NCBI GenBank assembly: GCA_020724265.1
Contig: DYHH01000003.1
Span: 180,682 to 244,681, forward strand
Source of the DNA: Melioribacter roseus
Lineage (GTDB): Bacteria; Bacteroidota; Ignavibacteria; Ignavibacteriales; Melioribacteraceae
Direction of reading: 5' to 3'
DNA: 64,000 nucleotides
Made by a program: the position numbers and the translations under genes. The first letter of the stretch is position 1. Each line of letters starts with the position of its first letter. The notes beneath the pieces were generated by a model. The model did not search any database and was not told the DNA's origin. It was given only the letters and a program-made list of their open reading frames with translations. Positions 46,066 through 54,548 of this stretch are shown here, piece after piece.

Positions 46066-46277
46066 GTCTGGATTAATTGTCCAATTGTCTTATGGTTTTC
46101 GGACAATATTTAATTTGTAAAAAGTATCAATTTCTATATAGTTCCGTAGATAATTGTCATCAAAATACTCTTCAAAAACATAAACACAACCATTTAGCAA
46201 TTCAGCAACTTTTGATTTCCCCGTGAAATTGTATTTAAGATAAGATATCTTTGTTTAGTAATAAAATTTGGTTTTAT

Positions 46278-47522
46278 ATGGAAAAGAAAAAAGTTGTAAT
46301 TATCGGCGGTGGTTTTGGCGGATTAACTATAGCCAAAAAGTTAAAAAACTCAAATTACCGGATAACATTAATTGATAAAACAAATCATCACTTGTTTCAA
46401 CCTCTTTTATATCAAGTTGCTGCTGCGGCACTTTCACCGGGTGATATAGCAGTTCCGATTCGTTCCGAATTTTCAAATCAAGAAAATGTTGAAGTTATTC
46501 TCGGCGAAGTAACTGAAATTAACAGGGAAGAAAAAAAGGTTTATCTATCGAATACTGCATACGAGTATGACTACCTTGTTGTTGCAATAGGGAATAGACA
46601 TTCATATTTCGGAAATGATCAGTGGGAAAATTTTGCTCCGGGACTTAAAACTATCTCAGATGCTTTAAAGATTCGTGAAAAAATGCTGCTCGCTTTTGAA
46701 AAAGCGGAAATAGCAAAAAGTGATTCCGAAAAAAAAAGAGAGATGACATTTGTAATAATCGGTGGTGGACCAACCGGTGTTGAAATTGCCGGTTCAATTG
46801 CGGAAATCTCAAGAGAAACTTTACTGAAAGATTTTAGAAATATTAATACAGCAGATACAAAAATAATTCTGATCGAAGGAATGAATAGAATTCTACAATC
46901 ATTTGATGAAGATTTGAGTTTAAAAGCACAAATAACACTTGAAAAACTTGGTGTTGAAGTTAGAGTAAATTCTATGGTAGCCGAAGTTAATGAAAATGGT
47001 GTAGCAGTCGGCGATGAATTTATAGAAGCATCTAATATTATCTGGGCTGCCGGAAATAAAGTATCTCCTTTAATCAATTCATTAAAAACCGAAACGGATC
47101 GTAACGGTAGAGTAATAGTTGAACAAGATTGTTCTTTACCGGGCGACTCTGATGTTTTTGTAATTGGTGATGCTTCACTTTTCAATGAAAATGGAAAACC
47201 TTTACCAGGTGTTGCTCCTGTTGCTATGCAGCAGGGAAGATATGTTGCAAACCTCTTGAAGAAATCAATCCCTAAAGAGCAAAGAAAACCATTCCGATAT
47301 TTCGATAAAGGAAATCTCGCAACAATTGGTAGAGCAAAAGCAGTGTTGCAAATAGGTAACTTTAAAATTTCCGGATTCTTCGCATGGTTGGTTTGGGCAT
47401 TAGTTCATATTGCTTTTCTTGTAAATTTCAGGAAACGTTACCGTGTAATGACCGAATGGATTTGGTACTACATGACTTTTAAGAATGGGATAAGACTTAT
47501 AACTAAGTATAATGGAGAATAA
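46278..47522 (+). CDS. ndh: NADH dehydrogenase type II (NDH-2, FAD-dependent)
   Basis: 414-residue single-subunit membrane-bound NADH:quinone oxidoreductase. Seen: FAD motif VVIIGGGFGGLTIAKKL (about 5-21), HLFQPLLYQVAAAALSPGDIA, NADH motif VIIGGGPTGVEIAGSI (about 162-177), and GVAPVAMQQGRYVANLL. A C-terminal hydrophobic/amphipathic segment (AWLVWALVHIAFLVNF) attaches it to the membrane. ATG 46278 starts the conserved MEKKKVVIIGGG. An upstream ATG at 46251 would add nine residues. It is the last gene before a repeat-rich convergent gap. Confidence 0.9.
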   Translation: MEKKKVVIIGGGFGGLTIAKKLKNSNYRITLIDKTNHHLFQPLLYQVAAAALSPGDIAVPIRSEFSNQENVEVILGEVTEINREEKKVYLSNTAYEYDYLVVAIGNRHSYFGNDQWENFAPGLKTISDALKIREKMLLAFEKAEIAKSDSEKKREMTFVIIGGGPTGVEIAGSIAEISRETLLKDFRNINTADTKIILIEGMNRILQSFDEDLSLKAQITLEKLGVEVRVNSMVAEVNENGVAVGDEFIEASNIIWAAGNKVSPLINSLKTETDRNGRVIVEQDCSLPGDSDVFVIGDASLFNENGKPLPGVAPVAMQQGRYVANLLKKSIPKEQRKPFRYFDKGNLATIGRAKAVLQIGNFKISGFFAWLVWALVHIAFLVNFRKRYRVMTEWIWYYMTFKNGIRLITKYNGE

Positions 47523-47680
47523 ATCCTAATTTCTAAATCCTAAATCCTAAACAAATCAGAAATGATAAATACGAAATGCTAAACGGTTGATTGTTGTTTT
47601 GTTAATTCTAATTTCAGATTTAGATATTGTTTAGGATTTCGAGTTTCGAAATTAGTGTTTGGGATTTAGAATTTAACATT
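47523..47680. repeat. 'AAATCCTAAA'-type interspersed repeat element
   Basis: Between the convergent ndh and amidase genes lies a 150-bp AT-rich element with telomere-like units: CTAAATCCTAAATCCTAAAC near the left end (47533-47552) and TTGTTTAGGATTTCGAG with TTTGGGATTTAGAATTT toward the right, so the two ends are inverted versions of each other. Similar patterns of unknown origin occur between genes of many environmental bacteria. No gene is seen in it. Confidence 0.6.
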
Positions 47681-48442
47681 CTAGAGTAATTTGATATCAT
47701 CAAGAAACGGCAGTTTTTCTCTTACTTCTTCAACTTTACTTAGATCAATCTCTGCACTAAAAATACCTTCTTCATTCGGGCACACTAAAACTTCTTCACC
47801 CATTGGATCGAAGATTGCACTGCAGCCGCTGTACACATTAAACGGATCAGAACCGATCCGGTTTACTCCAATCATATAACATTGATTTTCTATCGCACGT
47901 GATTTCAAAAGATGTTTCCAGTGTACGATTCTTTTAATAGGCCAATTAGCAATGTTAATAATTATTTCATTTCTATCTTTACCATATAGTCTATATAGTT
48001 CCGGGAAGCGTAGATCATAACAAATTGTTAAACCGATTTTTATTTTCTCAATGTTTGTAGTTACTGTTTCTTTTCCGGCACTATAAGATTCGTCTTCTTT
48101 CGCGTAACTAAATGGGTGAATTTTTCTATAACGTGCACGAATTAATCCGTTGCTGTCAAAATGTACGAGTGAGTTGTAAATATTTTCTCCATCTTTTTCG
48201 ATGATTCCTACAAAGAGATGTTTTTTTAATCGTTGCGATAACGAAATAAAATATTTTGTCCCGGTTCCGTCAATTTCTTCCGCAAATTTTTTTGACTCCA
48301 TCGTAAAGCCGGTTAAAGTCATTTCGGGAAAAATTATTATATCTTCATCGGAAATTTTTCTTGTAATTGTTGATTCGATTATAGAAATGTTCTCTTCGAC
48401 GTTTTCCCATTCGGGTGAATATTGAAAAAGGCTTATCTTCAT
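47681..48442 (-). CDS. carbon-nitrogen hydrolase (nitrilase superfamily amidase)
   Basis: 253-residue amidase with the full Glu-Lys-Cys triad: E40 in IIFPEMTLTGF, K107 in YRKIHPF and C141 in TICYDLRFPELYRLYG. The YafV/omega-amidase group has this size and the same FPEMTLTGF/CYDLRFPELYR pattern; it would hydrolyse 2-oxoglutaramate-like amides. It is on the minus strand, convergent to ndh and divergent from the SpmAB-like gene. Substrate is inferred. Confidence 0.92.
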   Translation of the reverse strand: MKISLFQYSPEWENVEENISIIESTITRKISDEDIIIFPEMTLTGFTMESKKFAEEIDGTGTKYFISLSQRLKKHLFVGIIEKDGENIYNSLVHFDSNGLIRARYRKIHPFSYAKEDESYSAGKETVTTNIEKIKIGLTICYDLRFPELYRLYGKDRNEIIINIANWPIKRIVHWKHLLKSRAIENQCYMIGVNRIGSDPFNVYSGCSAIFDPMGEEVLVCPNEEGIFSAEIDLSKVEEVREKLPFLDDIKLL

Positions 48443-48553
48443 GGATTTTTATTTGCAAAATACAAATTACAGTATCCATTATAAACATTATGTTTTTTGA
48501 AAAAAGATTTTTAATTTCACTTATCATTTACGCCATACTAAAGCAGAGAACTT

Positions 48554-50173
48554 ATGCTCAATTATATTTGGATGGCTTTACTCTTTTTAGGAATTGCCAC
48601 TGCTCTTACAACAGACATAATTGATGAATCATCAAATAAATTTCGTAACGGTGAATCATTAAACGTAACTATTTTTTCAGATGAACCCATCGAACAAAAT
48701 TTCGAAAAACAAAAAGTAATATTGAAAATTCCTCCCAAAGAATTTAACTATTTTTACAAAACAGAAGTTTATGATACGGTAAGACATTCAGCTCAGATTA
48801 CTTATAACCCAAAGAAGAACAATTACTCACTCTTCATTAAAATAGATGGTAATACTCCGCATATCTGGAAGCAAATGGCAAAAGGTTCCGGTGCCGAAGA
48901 AGATTTGGTTGGAACATTGACATTGATTTCAAAAGGTGCAGAATTACCAAGAAAAGCTGAAATTATTTTTGAAGATATCAGCTTTACAAAGATGAAAGAG
49001 ATAACCGGTGCAACATTAAATTATGCAACTACGGCAGTAAATATAGCTCTTGGACTTATTGGTATTATGGCATTATGGCTTGGCATAATGAAAATTGCCG
49101 AGGAAGCCGGGTTGATAAGAATGATTGCAAGAGGAGTAAGACCAATAACAAAATTTTTATTTCCTTCTGTACCGCACGATCATCCGGCTATCGGTTCAAT
49201 TATAATGAATCTTTCTGCAAATATGTTAGGTCTGGGCAACGCTGCTACTCCTTTTGGTTTGAAAGCAATGGAACAGCTTGACGAATTAAACACAGAGAAG
49301 GGAACCGCTACTAATGCAATGTGTATGTTCCTTGCTGTAAATACTGCCGGGCTGACACTAATTCCGGCAACTGCAATTGCAGTTAGAGCCGCTGCCGGTA
49401 GTAGTGATCCTACTATAATAATCGGCACTTCATTCTTCGGTGCGCTTTGCGCAACAACAGTTGGGATTTTATCTGCTAAAATATTTGAAACATTCTCACT
49501 ACGTAATATGAAATTTAGAGAATGGCTTCAAACAAAAATTAAATCGATTGCTGTTTTTTCAATAGTATTTTTAATCGCATTATTATTTATTCTTAGCGGA
49601 ATGTTTGCCTCATTTTTCGGTAGCATCGAAACTGATGCATTCAAATCTTTCATTCAAATATTTTCTACGCTTGCAATCCCATTTATAATACTTTTATTTG
49701 TCAGTTACGGTGTTATTAAAAAAGTTAAGATATACGAATCATTTGTTGAAGGAGCAAAAGAAGGATTTCAAATTGCTGTAAGAATCATTCCATATTTAGT
49801 TGCGATGCTTGTAGCAATAGGAATATTTAGAGCAGGAGGTGCGATGCAATATTTAATTGCATTAATATCTCCTGCAACGGACTTAATAGGAATGCCTGCG
49901 GAAGCATTACCAATGGCTTTCATGCGTCCCCTTTCGGGTAGCGGTGCCCTCGGTGTTATGGCTGAAATTCTTTCTGTTCATGGAGCCGATTCATTTATCG
50001 GCGTTTTAGTTTCCACAATAATGGGAAGTACTGAAACTACATTTTATGTAATCGCTGTTTATTTCGGTGCAGTAAATATTAGTAGAACAAGATATGCTTT
50101 AGCCGCAGGTTTATTAGCCGATATTGCCGGTATTTTAGGTGCATTGTTTATTGTAAGATTTTTATTTGGATAG
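48554..50173 (+). CDS. SpmA-SpmB fusion, nucleoside-recognition (Gate) membrane protein
   Basis: 539 residues with an N-terminal hydrophobic segment, a periplasmic insert (about 35-155), then two Gate (nucleoside_recog) domains in tandem: SpmA-like (about 160-330; LSANMLGLGNAATPFGLKAM) and SpmB-like (about 375-539; MAFMRPLSGSGALGVMAEIL, IMGSTETTFYVIAVYFGAV). In Bacillus these two are separate spore-maturation proteins; the fused form is common in non-spore-formers. The substrate is unknown. It overlaps the next ORF's possible upstream start. Confidence 0.88.
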   Translation: MLNYIWMALLFLGIATALTTDIIDESSNKFRNGESLNVTIFSDEPIEQNFEKQKVILKIPPKEFNYFYKTEVYDTVRHSAQITYNPKKNNYSLFIKIDGNTPHIWKQMAKGSGAEEDLVGTLTLISKGAELPRKAEIIFEDISFTKMKEITGATLNYATTAVNIALGLIGIMALWLGIMKIAEEAGLIRMIARGVRPITKFLFPSVPHDHPAIGSIIMNLSANMLGLGNAATPFGLKAMEQLDELNTEKGTATNAMCMFLAVNTAGLTLIPATAIAVRAAAGSSDPTIIIGTSFFGALCATTVGILSAKIFETFSLRNMKFREWLQTKIKSIAVFSIVFLIALLFILSGMFASFFGSIETDAFKSFIQIFSTLAIPFIILLFVSYGVIKKVKIYESFVEGAKEGFQIAVRIIPYLVAMLVAIGIFRAGGAMQYLIALISPATDLIGMPAEALPMAFMRPLSGSGALGVMAEILSVHGADSFIGVLVSTIMGSTETTFYVIAVYFGAVNISRTRYALAAGLLADIAGILGALFIVRFLFG

Positions 50174-50174
50174 T

Positions 50175-51125
50175 ATGAAAGTATTTATAACAAGAAGTTT
50201 ACCCGGGAATGTAGAAAAGACATTACGTGAAAATGGTCACTCTGTTGTAACCTTTAAGAAGGATAGACCCATCACTAAAAAAGAATTTATCAATTATGCA
50301 CGTAACGCAGATGCTGTAATTTCTTTACTGACTGATAAAATAGATTCGGAGATAATTGACAACTTAAAAAAGTGTAAAATTATTGCTAACTATGCTGCCG
50401 GTTATAATAATATTGATATTAATTATGCCAAGCAGAAAAATATTATTGTAACCAACACTCCGGATATTCTTACAAACGCGACTGCCGACATAGCTTTAAC
50501 TCTTGCTCTTACCTGTTCAAGAAGAGTTATTGATGGACATGATTTTGTGAAGAAAAAGAAATTCAAAGGTTGGGCGCCAAAACTTTTATTAGGACTTGAT
50601 ATTTGTGGTAAAACTATTGGTATTATAGGTGCAGGAAGAATCGGGCAAGCCGTTGCAAAACGATTTAAAGCTTTCGACACAAAAATTATTTACTACAATC
50701 GCTCAAGAAAATCTGATTTCGAAAAGAAAATCGGTGCAAAAAAAGTTACTCTTAAAAAGTTAATGAGTGTTTCGGATATTATTACTATACAAATTCCTTC
50801 AACCAATGAAACATATCATTTGTTGGATAAAGAACATCTTTCGTTTTTGAAACCGAATGCAATTCTTATAAATATTGCTAGGGGAGAAGTGGTTGATGAA
50901 AAATATCTTATTCAATTATTAAAGAAAAATAAAATTCATTCAGCAGGGTTCGATGTATACGAAAATGAACCTAATATTGATCCTGAGTTATTGAAATTAC
51001 CAAACGTAGTTGTACTGCCGCATTTGGGAAGTGCCACAATTGAAACACGCACAAAAATGGCTTTACTTTGTGCAGAAAATGTACTCCGTGTCTTAAAGGG
51101 GAAATCGGCAAAAACACCTGTTTAG
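50175..51125 (+). CDS. D-2-hydroxyacid dehydrogenase (glyoxylate/hydroxypyruvate reductase-like)
   Basis: 316-residue NAD(P)-dependent dehydrogenase. Seen: TIGIIGAGRIGQAVAKRFKAF (nucleotide loop, about 145-165), catalytic R in NIARGEVVDEKYL, E in DVYENEP and H in LPHLGSAT. The C-terminal order is R-E-H as in the family. Likely substrates are glyoxylate, hydroxypyruvate or D-glycerate. ATG 50175 is preferred because it follows directly after the stop of the Gate-domain gene; a TTG in frame exists three codons upstream. Confidence 0.9.
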   Translation: MKVFITRSLPGNVEKTLRENGHSVVTFKKDRPITKKEFINYARNADAVISLLTDKIDSEIIDNLKKCKIIANYAAGYNNIDINYAKQKNIIVTNTPDILTNATADIALTLALTCSRRVIDGHDFVKKKKFKGWAPKLLLGLDICGKTIGIIGAGRIGQAVAKRFKAFDTKIIYYNRSRKSDFEKKIGAKKVTLKKLMSVSDIITIQIPSTNETYHLLDKEHLSFLKPNAILINIARGEVVDEKYLIQLLKKNKIHSAGFDVYENEPNIDPELLKLPNVVVLPHLGSATIETRTKMALLCAENVLRVLKGKSAKTPV

Positions 51126-51201
51126 TATAAGCATATTCTTTGTTTCTAACCGGATTTATAAGTATTTTTTACTTTATTAATTAAATAAATTTAGACAAAT
51201 T

Positions 51202-52323
51202 ATGCGAATAGGAATACCAAAAGAAACAATACTCGAAGAAAAACGAGTTGCGATTGCACCAGCCGGTGTAGATGCTTTAGTAAAAGCCGGTCATACTGTT
51301 TTTATCCAAACTAATGCCGGTATTGACAGCCATTTTTCGGATGAGGAATACAGACAAGTTGGCGCTAATGTTGTCTATACTGTTGAAGAAGTTTATCAGC
51401 GAGCAGAACTTATAGCCAAAATTGCACCTCTTTCAGAAGGTGAAGCTGAAATGCTTCAGGAAAATCAAATAATATTTTCATTTTTACATTTAGCAATAGG
51501 TAAGAAGACAATTATTGACGAACTATGTAAGAAAAAAATAACAGCTGTAAGCTATGAATTAATTGAAAAGAATAATGAGCTTCCTGTTCTCGAATCAATG
51601 AGTGAAATTGCCGGTCAGTTAGCAATTCAACTAGGTGAAAGATTTATGGCTAGCGATGTACCAAACAGTCGGGGAATTCTAATGGGTGGTATAACCGGTG
51701 TTGCACCGGCAGCAGTTGTTATTCTTGGTGCCGGAGTTGTTGGTTTTAATGCCGCACGTGCTGCTCTTGCAAGAGGAGCTCATGTAATTGTTTTGGATAA
51801 AGATTTACAAAGGTTGCGCAAAATTGAAAATCATTTCGGTAAAAATATTACTACTGTTGTTGCTAATCCTTACACTATTGCAAGAGGATGCAGATTTGCG
51901 GATTTATTTATAGGGGCTGTGCTAATTAAAGGCGAAAAAGCTCCCCATCTTGTAACGGAAGGCATGGTTAAATCAATGAAAAAGGGAGCAGTTTTAATGG
52001 ATGTTTCGATTGATCAAGGAGGTGTAGTTGAAACAAGCAGACCCACAACTATATCCGACCCTATTTTTGTTGAGCATAATGTTATTCATTGCTGTATTCC
52101 AAACATGCCTGCTTTGGTATCACGGACAGCCAGCTATGGTCTAACAAATGCATCGATTGATTATATTCTAAACATCGCAGATAACGGTTTGACTAATGCA
52201 TTATTAAGTGATACCGGTTTAGCAAAAGGAGTTTGTACTTATAACGGTTTCTGCTCTAATGAAACATTAGCAGAAAAATTTGGTATTGAGTATAGAAGAC
52301 TTCACTTTTTTTCAACTAACTAA
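51202..52323 (+). CDS. ald: alanine dehydrogenase
   Basis: NAD-dependent interconversion of alanine with pyruvate and ammonia. Seen: the N-terminal MRIGIPKETILEEKRVAIAPAGV, AVVILGAGVVGFNAARAALARGAHV (Rossmann) and GGVVETSRPTTISDPIFVEHNVIHCCIPNMP. The 373-residue length is usual. It lies between the hydroxyacid dehydrogenase and a CoA-transferase, suggesting pyruvate/amino-acid catabolism. Gap 51126-51201 is AT-rich and may hold its promoter. Confidence 0.96.
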   Translation: MRIGIPKETILEEKRVAIAPAGVDALVKAGHTVFIQTNAGIDSHFSDEEYRQVGANVVYTVEEVYQRAELIAKIAPLSEGEAEMLQENQIIFSFLHLAIGKKTIIDELCKKKITAVSYELIEKNNELPVLESMSEIAGQLAIQLGERFMASDVPNSRGILMGGITGVAPAAVVILGAGVVGFNAARAALARGAHVIVLDKDLQRLRKIENHFGKNITTVVANPYTIARGCRFADLFIGAVLIKGEKAPHLVTEGMVKSMKKGAVLMDVSIDQGGVVETSRPTTISDPIFVEHNVIHCCIPNMPALVSRTASYGLTNASIDYILNIADNGLTNALLSDTGLAKGVCTYNGFCSNETLAEKFGIEYRRLHFFSTN

Positions 52324-52325
52324 TT

Positions 52326-53690
52326 ATGAAAAATGATATGACTTACGAAGAAACTAAGACTACTAAGAATAATAATCCGGCTTGGCTTGTTAAATACAAC
52401 TCAAAAATTGTAAAAGCGGATGAAGCTGTAAAAATTATCAACTCCGGTGATAAAATTGTTGTTCAGCCAGGATGTGCAGCACCTTTGGAATTAATACGTG
52501 CTATGGTAAAACGAAAAGATGAACTTGAAGATGTGCAGATTTACCATATACTTATTGTTGGGGATTTACCCTATGTTCAACCCGGTATGGAAAAGCATTT
52601 CAAACACAAAGCGTTTTTTATAGGAGGAAATACTCGAAAAGCAGTTAATGAAGGTCGAGCAGAGTTTATTCCAATTTTCCTGTCTGAAGTTACGATGCTT
52701 TTCAAGAGGGGCTTGTTAAAAGCTGATGTTGCATTAATAAATGTATCACCTCCGGATGAACATGGATTCTGCAGTTACGGTATTGATGTCGGAAATATAA
52801 AAACACCAACTGAAAAAGCTAAGACAATTATTGCACAAATAAACGATAAAATGCCTCGAGGTTTGGGAAACAGTTTTATCCATATTAATAAAATCGATTA
52901 TATTGTTGAACACAGCGAACCTTTGATGGAACTTCCGCAAATTGATCCGAATGCAACAAAAGAAGAATTAGAAGTTTACAATCAAATTGGTAGCCACATT
53001 GCCGATTTAATTGAAGATGGTTCAACATTACAGATGGGTATAGGCGCTATTCCCGATGCCGTTATGTCTTATTTGAAAAATAAAAATGATTTAGGAATTC
53101 ATACTGAAATGTTTTCCGATGGCTTAATTGATCTTGTTGAAATGGGAATTGTAAATGGCGAAAAGAAAACACTGCACCCGGGTAAAATTATTGCCGGTTT
53201 TGTCCTGGGAACTAGAAGAGCTTACAATTTTATTGATAACAATCCTATTTTTGAATTTCATCCGCAGGAATACGTAAACGATCCTTTTATAATTGCTCAA
53301 AATCATAAAATGGTTGCAATTAATTCGGCAATCGAAATTGATTTAACCGGTCAAGTATGTTCGGACTCAATAGGCACTAAATTTTACAGCGGTATTGGCG
53401 GACAGGTAGATTTTATTCGCGGGGCTTCCAGAAGTGAGGGAGGTAAACCGATTATTGCATTACCTTCGGCAGCAAAACACGGTCAAATAAGTAGAATTGT
53501 TCCAACCCTTAAGCCAGGTGCCGGCGTAGTAACATCACGTGGAGATGTTCATTATGTTGTAACTGAATTCGGAGCGGTTAATCTATACGGTAAAAGCGTA
53601 CAAGAAAGAGCGACTGCACTAATTGAAATTGCTCACCCGGATTTTAGAGATGAACTTAAGCAGTTTGCTAAGGAGACTTACAAAATTTAA
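52326..53690 (+). CDS. acetyl-CoA hydrolase/transferase family (CoA-transferase)
   Basis: 454-residue class I CoA-transferase of the 4-hydroxybutyrate/acetate group. The catalytic glutamate is E261 in GIHTEMFSDGLIDL; GIGGQVDFIRGASRS and GVVTSRGDVHYVVTEFG are further family motifs. It would transfer CoA between acyl groups (acetate, butyrate or similar) with the covalent glutamyl-CoA mechanism. It begins three bases after ald and overlaps the following phosphoesterase by one base (TAATG). Substrate uncertain. Confidence 0.92.
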   Translation: MKNDMTYEETKTTKNNNPAWLVKYNSKIVKADEAVKIINSGDKIVVQPGCAAPLELIRAMVKRKDELEDVQIYHILIVGDLPYVQPGMEKHFKHKAFFIGGNTRKAVNEGRAEFIPIFLSEVTMLFKRGLLKADVALINVSPPDEHGFCSYGIDVGNIKTPTEKAKTIIAQINDKMPRGLGNSFIHINKIDYIVEHSEPLMELPQIDPNATKEELEVYNQIGSHIADLIEDGSTLQMGIGAIPDAVMSYLKNKNDLGIHTEMFSDGLIDLVEMGIVNGEKKTLHPGKIIAGFVLGTRRAYNFIDNNPIFEFHPQEYVNDPFIIAQNHKMVAINSAIEIDLTGQVCSDSIGTKFYSGIGGQVDFIRGASRSEGGKPIIALPSAAKHGQISRIVPTLKPGAGVVTSRGDVHYVVTEFGAVNLYGKSVQERATALIEIAHPDFRDELKQFAKETYKI

Positions 53691-54379
53691 TGGTTGCTGT
53701 AATTGGAGATATTCACGGCTGTTATCATACTCTTGTCGAGTTATATAATCGAATTAGAGAAAAATACAGCCGAATTCCTATATATACCGTTGGTGATTTA
53801 GTTGACCGCGGTAATCATAGTTATGAAGTAATTAAGTTTGTTATTGATGAGAAAATTCTTTTCACACCAGGTAATCATGATTATATGTTTTATCATTTCT
53901 TTAAAGACCCTTCTAGTGTATTCGCAAGATCATGGATTTATAACGGAAATGAAATGACACTGGAATCTTATGAAGAACATGAAGAAGCATTATTCCAACA
54001 TATTGATGTAATTAAATCAGCTCCTTTATATTATAATTTAGAAGACTGTTTTATCTCTCATGCAGGCATTTCCAAAGATTTTAAAAACTTTCTTCCTACT
54101 AACTTTAAAGAAAATTTATCGGTTTTGGATGAAATAATTTTTAGTAGTTACCGGAATGATAACGGTGTTTTATGGACTCGAAACCAATTGCTCGATATTG
54201 GAAAAATGCAAGTAGTTGGTCATACTAAACAAAAAGAAATTGTTTTTGATGAATCGGCAAACGCTTTATATATTGATACGGGTGCGTGTGTAGGTAATAA
54301 TCTTAGTGCAGTTATCATTGAAAAGAATGAAGTCATTGAAGTACTATCTCAAAAAACAAATTTGAACGATATAATATAA
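53690..54379 (+). CDS. metallophosphoesterase (PPP/PrpE-like)
   Basis: 229 residues with the calcineurin-type metal motifs GDIHGCYHTL (about 6-15), GDLVDRGNHS (about 36-45), GNHDYMF (about 63-69), SHAGIS and VVGHTKQKE (about 181-189). It belongs to the serine/threonine protein phosphatase or diadenosine polyphosphatase group. It is coupled to the CoA-transferase by a one-base overlap, which does not reveal its substrate. Confidence 0.9.
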   Translation: MVAVIGDIHGCYHTLVELYNRIREKYSRIPIYTVGDLVDRGNHSYEVIKFVIDEKILFTPGNHDYMFYHFFKDPSSVFARSWIYNGNEMTLESYEEHEEALFQHIDVIKSAPLYYNLEDCFISHAGISKDFKNFLPTNFKENLSVLDEIIFSSYRNDNGVLWTRNQLLDIGKMQVVGHTKQKEIVFDESANALYIDTGACVGNNLSAVIIEKNEVIEVLSQKTNLNDII

Positions 54380-54422
54380 GTCCATCCATAAATTTATCTC
54401 TTAAAAAAATAAATTGAATTTA

Positions 54423-54436
54423 TTGATTGAAATCAA
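54423..54436. promoter_or_regulatory. perfect FNR/CRP-type palindrome upstream of sprA
   Basis: TTGAT-TGAA-ATCAA at 54423-54436 matches the FNR consensus TTGATNNNNATCAA exactly; the symmetry extends to TTATTGATT-GA-AATCAATAA (54420-54439). It lies about 113 bp before the sprA ATG. A TTGACA -35-like site follows at 54457-54462. The regulator is not in the window. In AT-rich DNA a 10-position match can arise by chance. Confidence 0.55.
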
Positions 54437-54548
54437 TAATTTTTCACTACATTTTGTTGACAAATTAGGGAGGGTTGATAGAAAAAATTCTACTGTAATT
54501 ACTAATAAATTTAGATAGGTACATATTCTGCGATATCTAAAATATTTT

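Noticed and set aside
46076-46107. ATTGTCC/GGACAAT hairpin after the NYN gene as a terminator
   Set aside because: The 7-bp stem has an 18-nt loop and no T tract; too weak to list.
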